Below, piece by piece: positions 38,429 to 45,528 of a stretch of DNA of 64,000 nucleotides. The stretch's first letter is position 1; the number at the start of each line of letters is the position of its first letter. The translations under genes and the position numbers were made by a program. The notes under the pieces were generated by a model that was not told where the DNA came from, did no database searches, and was given only the letters and a program-made list of their open reading frames with translations. Source of the DNA: CAWCTD01 sp963798455 (GTDB lineage: Bacteria; Acidobacteriota; Terriglobia; Bryobacterales; Bryobacteraceae). Location of the stretch: assembly GCA_963798455.1 (NCBI GenBank), contig CAWCTD010000003.1, forward strand, positions 2,418,001-2,482,000, in the 5' to 3' direction.

Positions 38429-38982
38429 CGTGTTGGTATCCTCAACTCGGTGTTTAGGGGCCGTGCCAAGCGCGAACTTGACGCGGTCCCGTTTCGGCCT
38501 AATGCTCGATTCGTCTCATAATCGAACGTCAGAAACAGCCTCAGCTTACACTTTATACCACTAAGTGTCAATAGTACTTTTGCAGTTTTCTGCATGTAGC
38601 ACACCTCATCCCGTGTAGTACGTCAGCATATGCTAAGAGCGAAACGAAGTATCTTGACAAAGTGCTACCGATGCTGCATACTCATTGTAGCCATGAGGGT
38701 TATGGTAGGGCGCACTTTACTCGATGAAGCGTGCGTAGGGTGCTCATAAGTTTTTTGGGTGGTAGAGGGCAGTCTAAGTACGCACTATTCTTGATTCCCT
38801 TGTTAGGATGACTCTGCTCCTCTTGTACCTGATCTGTCAATGGTGATCGCCAGTCGTTCTTGGTTTGACCTATGATTTCCCCTCTCAGACAGCAGCGGGG
38901 CCTACCACGCTGCACTCGCCCGCCACAAAGCAAATGGACAGGTCCGGTCAACACCTCCTCAAACCTGTTACCGTCTCGAAAT
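38429..38982. other. AT-richer intergenic region at the left part of the island
   Basis: No credible gene. It holds a promoter on the minus strand (38543-38571), a short palindrome TGCAGTTTTCTGCA (38581-38594) that recurs at 40472 and 40499, and otherwise nothing recognised. Confidence 0.45.
38543..38571 (-). promoter_or_regulatory. Promoter with overlapping palindrome, upstream of the ArdC remnant
   Basis: On the minus strand TTGACA (38571-38566), a 17-base spacer, then TAAGCT (38548-38543). The spacer holds an inverted repeat ACACTT...AAGTGT, as an operator would. Confidence 0.5.
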
Positions 38983-40026
38983 TCAATCCAGTCCCGCGCT
39001 CAGAACGATCACGGGCAGCGTCGAAAAGGCGTCTGTGCCGATGAAGCGCAGGGCGATGGCCGATACCAGTGTGTCTGCGTTACACTCCAGGGTCCCCCGC
39101 TTGCCCGTCAGAGCCGGGAACAAGTAGTTGGCGTAGTGTCCCAAAGGGTTCAAGGTGGGGATTGTGAGCGCGTTCGGAATCGCTGCACCCGATTGGTCGC
39201 GGGCGGTGCACACCACATGCGCCGCTGCGCTGGGGTTCAGATTAGCTATCGCAAAACCGGTGTACAGCGGTGCGCCGGTGGGAGCGAACGTGGTCGCGTC
39301 GAACGGGATGACGAACCCGGAGTAACACTCGCCCGTGGGCACAGCGGCCTCGTAGAAGGTGCCCCCTGGGGTCGCCCTGCGGAAGATAGCTTGCGTTGTG
39401 ATGGTTGTGTCCTCAGTGACCAACCCCCAGCCCCCCTGAACTGGCCAACTGGCGTCGCTGGCCTCATAATCCTTCCTGCCTTGAGCGGGGACGCTGTCGG
39501 TCAGGGTATTTAGGTTCCCTAACCCTCCGGTGAAGGGGAGCGCAACAGGGGAACCGCTGTCGCTATAGAAGGCGATAGACAAGTCCCCCGCGTGCGTTCC
39601 GGACACGATGGCGAAAAGACCTGTGGTCCATTCGCCCCCAAACGCGACGTGAGGCAACGGCCGGAGGCGGCAAGAGCCCAAAGGGCAGACCGAGGAGTCG
39701 AACTGGCGAACCGGCACCGACACCCCACCCACCGTGAACACAGCGGTTCGAGATGCACCGGGATTGATGCCGGCCACCAGGCTCACGGTCGCAGGGCCGG
39801 TTCCCTGGGAGTTCCCCGAAACCGTCAGCCAAGCAGGTAAGCCCGTGACCGACCAGGGGCAACCGCTGCCGGTTAGGATCGCTAGCTCCATGTTTCCCCC
39901 TATTGCCGTCATACCCAGGTCAACTGTGCTAATGGCATAGCTACAGGTCGCCGCCATCGCAGCCGTTGTCCATGCGGTGCATGTGATGAGGATCACGCGA
40001 AGCGCAACTCTTAACGGTATTTTCAT
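38983..40026 (-). CDS. Secreted protein with BACON-like domain
   Basis: 347 residues; GGAGGTGACTA precedes ATG 40026 and a signal peptide follows (cleavage near TAAMAAT). Residues ~27-110 read like a BACON-type beta-sandwich (CSYAIS..., GSGCPWSVTGLPAWLTVSG, GASRTAVFTVGGVSVPVRQ). The remaining ~230 residues are beta-rich with GFVIPFDATTFAPTGAPLYT and TGFAIANLNPSAA, a pattern seen in secreted Acidobacteria proteins of unknown function. Four or more Cys may form disulfides. It may bind carbohydrate or protein at the cell surface (inference). A leader hairpin (40047-40070) resembles that of two neighbours. Confidence 0.75.
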   Translation of the reverse strand: MKIPLRVALRVILITCTAWTTAAMAATCSYAISTVDLGMTAIGGNMELAILTGSGCPWSVTGLPAWLTVSGNSQGTGPATVSLVAGINPGASRTAVFTVGGVSVPVRQFDSSVCPLGSCRLRPLPHVAFGGEWTTGLFAIVSGTHAGDLSIAFYSDSGSPVALPFTGGLGNLNTLTDSVPAQGRKDYEASDASWPVQGGWGLVTEDTTITTQAIFRRATPGGTFYEAAVPTGECYSGFVIPFDATTFAPTGAPLYTGFAIANLNPSAAAHVVCTARDQSGAAIPNALTIPTLNPLGHYANYLFPALTGKRGTLECNADTLVSAIALRFIGTDAFSTLPVIVLSAGLD

Positions 40027-40046
40027 TAGTCACCTCCAGAAGTTAA

Positions 40047-40070
40047 CCAGGATTTCCTTTCGCCTCCTGG
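40047..40070 (-). promoter_or_regulatory. Leader stem-loop upstream of the BACON protein gene
   Basis: CCAGGA (40047-40052) pairs with TCCTGG (40065-40070) around a 12-base loop. It lies 20-44 bases before the start codon, just ahead of the Shine-Dalgarno. The beta-helix gene has the same element. Confidence 0.5.
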
Positions 40071-40600
40071 CCACCATCGATTCTACATCCAACCGCCGCC
40101 GTTGGAGCCGATTTCTTCATCCTTTCCATCCCCAGCGACTCCGGCAGCCTGGGAAAGAGCAGTTCAGGCTCTCGGGCTGCGCGCTGTCCAGAGTGGCTGT
40201 GCAATGGCTGGACGCGCAGCGTTTCAAACGATGGTCGCTGCGCCACCGGCATGATACAGCCGGAGCCAGGGCAGTGGCGGGAGGTTCTAGATGCCCTCCA
40301 GATGGCGCTAGGAGGCGCTACACGCAATCCTCAGGCTCAGCACAGTGGTCGCCCCCACCGTCGGAATGCACATCCCGTCGTTGTCCGTTTCCTGAGTCGG
40401 CTCCGTTGGCCGATTTTCGGTTGAGCCTCAATGGCCGGTCTTGGGAGACCCGCAGAGGGGCAAGAGAGCTTGTGCAGTTTTCTGCACTTCCCGCACGAGT
40501 GCGGTTTTCTGCACTTGCTCCACCAAACCGGGCCGTCGTCAGAGTGGCGAGCTTGCGCCCCTCCCTTGCCGAGCCTCAGCCTGCACAGTGCCGCGTCGTC
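40071..40600. other. Intergenic region with paired short palindromes
   Basis: A plus-strand frame runs through here, but its composition is not protein-like. The only clear structure is GTGCAGTTTTCTGCAC (40472-40487) followed 11 bases later by GTGCGGTTTTCTGCAC (40499-40514). Confidence 0.4.
40472..40514. repeat. Two palindromic 16-mers in direct repeat
   Basis: Each unit is GTGCRG-TTTT-CTGCAC, an inverted repeat with a TTTT centre. A third shorter copy is at 38581-38594. They may be protein-binding or recombination sites of the island. Confidence 0.5.
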
Positions 40601-41125
40601 TTACTTCTTCTTACCCGCTGCGCTAGGCGGAGGGCTGTTGGTATTGCTGATGTCCCGATAGATTTTCCACGAGCCGTCGGCCTGCCTCCGATAGATGTTT
40701 AGATACTTGAATTGGAGTTCCGTTGGTTTGCCGGATTTCGGTGTGATAGTGGCCGCGTAGTTGCCTCGCTGATAGGCCCAATCGCCCACTACCTGGGTTT
40801 CCAGCGGAGTGAAAATCAGAGTGAACGCCGTTTCCCCCGGCGTTTCCTTGGCCATGGCTTCGTATGCCGCCAGGATAGCCTGCTTGCCTTCCACCGCGAC
40901 TTGATTCGGGTTCATCATGATCGCGTCGTCGGCGTAAACGGCGGCCACGCCTGCCGGATCTTTGGAATTGAATCCCGCTGTCACCTTGTCATTGATCGCA
41001 CTGATCGCCGCTATGTCAGCGGCAACATCCCTCTTCGGCTCTGGTGGGGGAGCGGTCTGGCACCCGGCGAACGTCAACATCGAAGCGACCGAGAACACAC
41101 AAACGAACACCTTTCGCAACGTCAT
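40601..41125 (-). CDS. NTF2-like (DUF4440/SnoaL-type) lipoprotein
   Basis: 174 residues with a lipoprotein signal (MLTFAGC, Cys near residue 22). The body is a small alpha+beta cone: AINDKVTAGFNSKDPAGVAAVY, YADDAIMMNPNQVAVEGKQAI, and GDWAYQRGNYAATIT... KYLNIYRRQADGSWKIYRD. This is the NTF2-like fold used by SnoaL/DUF4440 proteins. It has no clear catalytic set. Third gene of a run of small secreted proteins (42233 to 40601), 14 bases after the previous one. Confidence 0.85.
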   Translation of the reverse strand: MTLRKVFVCVFSVASMLTFAGCQTAPPPEPKRDVAADIAAISAINDKVTAGFNSKDPAGVAAVYADDAIMMNPNQVAVEGKQAILAAYEAMAKETPGETAFTLIFTPLETQVVGDWAYQRGNYAATITPKSGKPTELQFKYLNIYRRQADGSWKIYRDISNTNSPPPSAAGKKK

Positions 41126-41139
41126 GGTTTCTCTCCTGT

Positions 41140-41640
41140 CTATTTCTTCCCAGACTTCTGTGTGACGGGAATGCCAGAGTCATGGCTGTAGACCGCCTTC
41201 CACTGGCCTGCGATCTTTCTGAAAATCATCGTGTAGGCGTGAGGGTCGTATGTTGTCTTGTCCCCCGACTTCAAGGTGGTCTCGTCCTTGCCGTCCCAAG
41301 CGCAGATGACCATGTCCCTGGAAACGAATGTGAAGTCCCGGCGAGTGGTTGTCCATTTCCAGGCAGTCATGGACTTGAACAAATCAGGGACCATCTTCAA
41401 TGTTGTTTGATGGTCCCAGCGGGAACCATCAGCATTAACCATCCCCCATTCGGGCGAATCCGCATAGTAGTCAAGAAATCCCACATCGAGCTTTTCGGCT
41501 TTGGCTATGATGCTGTCGCACACTGCTGTGATTTCCTTCGTGATCTGGTCCTTTTCCCGCTGTGTCAATTGGTTACTCTGCTGCGATGTGCAGCCGAGGC
41601 TGAGAAAAAGCAGAACTGTAACGAGTGTTTTTGGCTTCAC
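41140..41640 (-). CDS. NTF2-like lipoprotein
   Basis: 166 residues from GTG 41640, chosen because GGGGAGG lies 5 bases upstream and a lipobox follows (LLFLSLGC). The frame is open further upstream but without coding character. Core: ITAVCDSIIAKAEKLDVGFLDYY, SPEWGMVNADG, then DPHAYTMIFRKIAGQWKAVYSHDSG, again the NTF2-like pattern with a C-terminal W-K-x-x-Y strand. Probably a paralogue of the gene at 40601 by fold, with low sequence similarity. Role unknown. Confidence 0.8.
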   Translation of the reverse strand: MKPKTLVTVLLFLSLGCTSQQSNQLTQREKDQITKEITAVCDSIIAKAEKLDVGFLDYYADSPEWGMVNADGSRWDHQTTLKMVPDLFKSMTAWKWTTTRRDFTFVSRDMVICAWDGKDETTLKSGDKTTYDPHAYTMIFRKIAGQWKAVYSHDSGIPVTQKSGKK

Positions 41641-41708
41641 GACAACCTCCCCTACTTGCGATCTGTCCGCGTCCTTCCCAAAGGCAAAATGGGCCGGAGC
41701 TACTGGAT

Positions 41709-42233
41709 TCACTTTGCTTTTGTGCAGGTGCCTTCGCTGATTACTGTCCACGGGCCGCTCGCCACAGAACGGCGAGCCTGGACGTGGTACTTCACCGACG
41801 AGTCCTCTGTTATGGTCATCTGAAACCTAGCTGGCTTCTTGCCGGATGTTTCTTCGCCGTCCCAAGTCCACGTCCACGTCGTCCCTTGCCGCTGTCCCTT
41901 GGAAACGTCGCGCCCACTCCCCATGCTGCCGTAGGAATACGCCGTGTACGCCTTCTCCGGGGTGCTATATCCAAGAATAAGGACGCCGGTGCTCTCTTGT
42001 GGAGCGATGTCATGGGTTCGGCATTCGAGGACTAGGCCGCCCTTGAACCACACGCATTCCGACGTGCTCAGGGTTTTGGCGTTGTCGGGCCTCGTGACCC
42101 CTTCGCAACTCAACTTCCCCGCAAAATAGTCGAGTTGCTTCAACTCAGGAGGCGGTTTGGGTGCCGGAGTTGTTTGTGCGTGAACAAGCGCGGCGAGACA
42201 CGCCAAGGCCGCGTAATAGACCAATCTTCGCAT
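41709..42233 (-). CDS. Secreted DUF1579-like protein
   Basis: 174 residues from ATG 42233 (GAGAGGAG upstream, then signal peptide MRRLVYYAALACLAALVHAQ). The pattern LKQLDYFAGKLSCEGVTR, then GLVLECRTHDIAPQE, GYSTPEKAYTAYSYGSMG and MTITEDSSVKYHVQ matches the DUF1579 beta-barrel family. Ligand or role unknown. First gene of the three-gene run; its promoter lies in a repeat at 42418-42463 that is shared with the beta-helix gene. Confidence 0.8.
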   Translation of the reverse strand: MRRLVYYAALACLAALVHAQTTPAPKPPPELKQLDYFAGKLSCEGVTRPDNAKTLSTSECVWFKGGLVLECRTHDIAPQESTGVLILGYSTPEKAYTAYSYGSMGSGRDVSKGQRQGTTWTWTWDGEETSGKKPARFQMTITEDSSVKYHVQARRSVASGPWTVISEGTCTKAK

Positions 42234-42417
42234 GGGAAGGCTCCTCTCTGGGATATCTGGTGAACCTAGATTTCCGCTATGTCTTCCTGGTCTGCCTGCA
42301 CGGAGATTGCAGAAGGGTTTGCAATCACTCCTGAAAAGGCCCTTCAAGTGGGAGGGAGTTCAACGCCCCGTGTCAACGTGTACGGTGGCTTATGAAGTTC
42401 TAATGGCGGTCACGGGG

Positions 42418-42463
42418 CGGATTTCAGACTACTGCATCTGTTTTGCCCTGTCAAGAGGGGTTC
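42418..42463. repeat. Promoter-bearing direct repeat, copy 1
   Basis: At least 46 bases (cggatttcagactactgcat onward to aagaggggttc) are identical to 44198-44243, inside a weaker ~140-bp similarity. Both copies lie upstream of minus-strand genes for secreted proteins. Confidence 0.85.
42426..42454 (-). promoter_or_regulatory. Sigma-70 promoter for the small secreted protein genes
   Basis: Minus strand: TTGACA (42454-42449), 17-base spacer, TAGTCT (42431-42426). The transcript would start near 42419 and carry a ~185-base leader. Confidence 0.7.
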
Positions 42464-42643
42464 TTGGGTCACCCGAGGAAAGGGGCCAGCTCTGCCTCTT
42501 CCGGGTAGGGAAACGCCAGGAAGTGCCTGAGGCCAGCCGTTCTCACATGCCCCTCTCCGCCCGCCATCCTTCCTTCCACTACGGAAGTGGTGGCTTCCTT
42601 CTCGGGAGACTTGGCCGGGCGACGGAAGTGGTGGGAGCGGCGC

Positions 42644-43993
42644 TCATGGTTGGCAGCCCATGGCCGTGTTTCCTGTGCCTTGGTCAAGCACTGTATCGTT
42701 GTGGTTGGAGCAGACGACACTGTCGTCGCTCGTCTTTGGATCGAGATAGATCTGGGCAAGACTTGGGTGGGCGGTGAAGCCGCCGAGGTTATTGTTGCTA
42801 ACGGTGCAAGAGGTACAGCCCCACAGGCCGATGGCGTCGGCTCCACTGCCACGGATTTTGTTGTTCCAGATGACGGTGCCTTGGGTGTTGTAGGCGCCGA
42901 TGCCTTCCGCGAGAGTGCCCCGTTTTGGCTCGACTGTGTTGTTGTAGATCTTCGCGCGAATCCATGGGTTCTCTGGATCGTTCCAGAGATAGATTCCGCC
43001 AGCATTCGACCCTGTTGTCGTGAACTTGTTGTCATGGATGGAGTACTGCGAGGGCTTGCTGGGTGCGAAAGCGGGCCACACGTCCAAGACCCACATGCCG
43101 TACCAATTTCCCGAGGACGTGTTATAGGAAACCTCGACAACGGAATTCTCCGAAGATTCCAGGTCGATTCCGACATTGACATTCTCAAAGACATTTCCTG
43201 TGGAGGGCGAACCGCCAATCGTCACCGAAATATCTTTGAGGGATCCGCCTTGGCCAACGCCGTCAAACACACTCTTGAAGGAACTATTGCGGACGGTGAG
43301 GGTTCCGCCGCTCATGGGGTAATAGTCAAATGGGGTTTGGCTCCGAGCGAGTTCACCAGCGTAAATCGCACTGTTGATGACATTAACACCATAGCTGGTT
43401 GGGCTGTCATCTGGTAATCCCTCGACGGCGATGCGATCGATGGTGACGTAGGTAGGGTGCTGGCCCATGAAGCGGAAGGCGTCAAGGAGGTCTGTAACCT
43501 TCGAGTCGAGAATATACCAACCGGCGGTGGCAGTGCCGGGAGGCGCGGTGATTTTGACGGAGAGGTCAGAGACGTGGATGTCGCCGTCCACGAAAATGAT
43601 GAGGCTGGGCCACAGGCAATCTGTCAGGTTTGGCGCGCACCCACCGTCGGTGGGAATGTGACGCGTAAACACGGGAAGAAAATGGATGGCTTCGATGGTC
43701 GTGCGGTTTTTGCCCATACCTTCGAAGTTTCCGTTAAAGTTGTAGGTTACCAGTTGTCTGGTGAAGTATGTTCCAGCGTCCAACTGCACTGTGCAGCCCG
43801 GGCTGTGAGCCACGCACTCATTCAGCGCCGATTGGATGTTGTCCGTGTCGTCTACGCCGTTTGGTGGCAGGACCTTCACCGTATAATCGCCCGCCGAGAC
43901 GGTAGCGGGCAGAAGCATGGTCAACCCCAGGATGCCCCAGAGCAGCACAACTCTGAGGCCGATACGTTTCACTCGACAGTTCATGTCGGACAT
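42644..43993 (-). CDS. Secreted right-handed beta-helix protein
   Basis: 449 residues; AAGGAG precedes ATG 43993 with 9-base spacing. A signal peptide ends near VSAGD. A pectate-lyase-superfamily opening (PPNGVDDTDNIQSALNECV, LDAGTYFTRQLVTY) is followed by parallel beta-helix coils (GTLTVRNSSFKSVFDGVGQG, GNVFENVNVGIDLESSENSV, YSIHDNKFTTTGSNAGGIYL, NSTVWNN-like turns). Enzymes of this fold cleave polysaccharides, but others only bind; I cannot place catalytic residues. Eight or so Cys suggest an exported protein. Expressed from the repeat promoter at 44206. Confidence 0.85.
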   Translation of the reverse strand: MSDMNCRVKRIGLRVVLLWGILGLTMLLPATVSAGDYTVKVLPPNGVDDTDNIQSALNECVAHSPGCTVQLDAGTYFTRQLVTYNFNGNFEGMGKNRTTIEAIHFLPVFTRHIPTDGGCAPNLTDCLWPSLIIFVDGDIHVSDLSVKITAPPGTATAGWYILDSKVTDLLDAFRFMGQHPTYVTIDRIAVEGLPDDSPTSYGVNVINSAIYAGELARSQTPFDYYPMSGGTLTVRNSSFKSVFDGVGQGGSLKDISVTIGGSPSTGNVFENVNVGIDLESSENSVVEVSYNTSSGNWYGMWVLDVWPAFAPSKPSQYSIHDNKFTTTGSNAGGIYLWNDPENPWIRAKIYNNTVEPKRGTLAEGIGAYNTQGTVIWNNKIRGSGADAIGLWGCTSCTVSNNNLGGFTAHPSLAQIYLDPKTSDDSVVCSNHNDTVLDQGTGNTAMGCQP

Positions 43994-44025
43994 GTGGTCT
44001 TCTCCTTTTCTCGAAAAAACCGATA

Positions 44026-44055
44026 GGCCAGGATTTCCCTACTCGCGTCCTGGCC
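44026..44055 (-). promoter_or_regulatory. Leader stem-loop upstream of the beta-helix gene
   Basis: GGCCAGGA (44026-44033) pairs perfectly with TCCTGGCC (44048-44055); loop of 14 bases containing tttcc. It sits 33-62 bases before the ATG. Confidence 0.6.
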
Positions 44056-44197
44056 CGAGAGACAGGCCGCGTTCACGGAGATCTCCGGCGATGGACTTGG
44101 TTGATGCTCCCAGAAGGGCCGGTTGAACCCGGAAGGAGATGGTCTGCCCCGTGTGAACCTGTCCGGTGAGCTATGCAGTTCTGGTGTTGGTCACGAG

Positions 44198-44243
44198 GCG
44201 GATTTCAGACTACTGCATCTGTTTTGCCCTGTCAAGAGGGGTT
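44198..44243. repeat. Promoter-bearing direct repeat, copy 2
   Basis: Identical over the 46-base core to 42418-42463, 1780 bases away in the same orientation. Confidence 0.85.
44206..44234 (-). promoter_or_regulatory. Sigma-70 promoter for the beta-helix gene
   Basis: Minus strand: TTGACA (44234-44229), 17-base spacer, TAGTCT (44211-44206). Confidence 0.7.
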
Positions 44244-44283
44244 CCTGGGCCAGCAACTACTTAGAGCGGACTTCGGCGCAGAT

Positions 44284-44628
44284 CTAATGGACTGCCGAAG
44301 AATCCTCGGGAGCGGGCCGGAACCGCCAGCGTTTCACGTTGAAGGCGACCAGGTGCTCTTCGGGCTGCTTGACCACCCGAGCAACCTCACAACTGCAGTC
44401 CAGCCAGCACCCGCGAAAGTAGGGCACCTGCGGCAACTTCAGAACGACCCGTGCCTGCTTACCGACCTCGGGCACAGCGAGCAAAGGATCTGCTCCATCG
44501 AAGGAGACAAGGACCCCACAGCGGCTCATGTCCAACGTCTGGCCCGATAGGCTGGCTGTGGGCTGGGAGAGAGGAGACACCCTGCAATCGAGGCTCACCG
44601 GGTATCGGGTACCCCGCCGTCGCTCCAT
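44284..44628 (-). CDS. PilZ-domain protein
   Basis: 114 residues from ATG 44628 (TTGAGG upstream). The c-di-GMP-binding signature is present: an N-terminal RRRGTRYPV (RxxxR-type) and LDMSRCGVLVSF (D-x-S-x-x-G). The remaining beta-barrel reads EVGKQARVVLKLPQVP and CEVARVVKQPEEH. Single-domain PilZ proteins act as c-di-GMP effectors on motility, exopolysaccharide or secretion. An exopolysaccharide glycosyltransferase starts 0.9 kb away, but across the tRNA and integrase remnant. Confidence 0.8.
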   Translation of the reverse strand: MERRRGTRYPVSLDCRVSPLSQPTASLSGQTLDMSRCGVLVSFDGADPLLAVPEVGKQARVVLKLPQVPYFRGCWLDCSCEVARVVKQPEEHLVAFNVKRWRFRPAPEDSSAVH

Positions 44629-44780
44629 GCACCTCAAGCTTGCCCCAAAACTGAACTAGATACAAGCACAAACTTCGCGTACCGCATTCAGAAAAGTCCC
44701 ATTACTTCTGTGGAATCAGGGCATTTGCCGCCTCTGCCAACCTCTGTCCTGCCTTCCGCTGGCGGCTGCCCGGCAACGCA

Positions 44781-45329
44781 GTGTTCCGGCTCAGCGTGAA
44801 AAGGAGAACGGGGGACTTTGACTTCGAGCGAGGCACACTGCTCGTGCAGCGTAGTATCGTTCACGGGCACGTTGGTGACGTGAAGACGGAGTACTCCAGA
44901 GATGAGATGCCACTCGACCCCCTGCTGGCAGATTCCCTTCTTAAGCACAGGGACCGCTGCTGCCCCACACCGGAGGGATGGTTGTTCGCCAATCCCAAGA
45001 CTGGCTGGCCGTACCACCAGGGGCAGATTCAGAGGAAGCACATTCCCAAGGCGGCTGTTGCAGCAGGGATCGGCGGCGTAGTTGGCTGGCACACTTTTCG
45101 CCACAGCTACCGTTCCTGGCTCGACGAAAGCGGCGCTGCTATAGCTGTACAGAAGGAACTGATGCGCCATGCCAGCATCCAGACGACGATGAATGTCTAC
45201 GGTGCTGCCATGAGCGAGACCAAGAGGGCAGCCAACAGCAAAGTGGTTGAGATGGTCTTCAAGAAATCTCCCGCCGAAGCATCCTCAGCCACTCCAAAAC
45301 GGCAGTCGTTCGCCGCTATTGGGAGTTAA
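44781..45329 (+). CDS. Tyrosine recombinase/integrase, C-terminal catalytic part
   Basis: 182 residues from GTG 44781. Catalytic residues visible: Lys in GDVKTEYSRDEMPL, His-x-x-Arg in WHTFRHSYRSWL, His in LMRHASIQTTMNVY and Tyr in NVYGAA. The first Arg may be in VFRLS, but the surrounding helix is poorly conserved and the SAM-like N-terminal DNA-binding domain is absent; upstream frames hold only fragments with stops. A full integrase is 350-400 residues, so this is a remnant. Its 3' end is 48 bases from the 3' end of an initiator tRNA gene, the usual place for an element's integrase. Confidence 0.8.
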   Translation: MFRLSVKRRTGDFDFERGTLLVQRSIVHGHVGDVKTEYSRDEMPLDPLLADSLLKHRDRCCPTPEGWLFANPKTGWPYHQGQIQRKHIPKAAVAAGIGGVVGWHTFRHSYRSWLDESGAAIAVQKELMRHASIQTTMNVYGAAMSETKRAANSKVVEMVFKKSPAEASSATPKRQSFAAIGS

Positions 45330-45377
45330 CGGGAGTCTGCATGAGAACTGGTTTTGCTTGGAAGTTGTTGAAAAGGT

Positions 45378-45454
<77 letters not shown>

Positions 45455-45528
45455 TCTCCATCCTAACGCAGTAGGCAGCCGCGGTCAATGGGTGAAATGA
45501 CCTCCCCTTCTGCTATCCTTCTTGCTGA

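Larger units (their letters stand above)
42234..42643. other. Promoter and ~185-base leader of the DUF1579-like gene
   Basis: The stretch has no gene. It contains a degenerate leader hairpin (cctaga 42265-42270, tcctgg 42285-42290), the promoter repeat (42418-42463) and the 3' flank of the beta-helix gene. Confidence 0.5.
43994..44283. other. Promoter and ~205-base leader of the beta-helix gene
   Basis: Contains the leader hairpin (44026-44055) and the second promoter repeat. No gene. Confidence 0.5.

Noticed and set aside
40472..40514. CRISPR array
   Set aside because: Only two 16-bp units 11 bases apart, no regular spacers and no cas genes.
39977..40702. 241-codon plus-strand frame
   Set aside because: Overlaps the BACON gene leader and the NTF2-like gene on the other strand; residue composition not protein-like.
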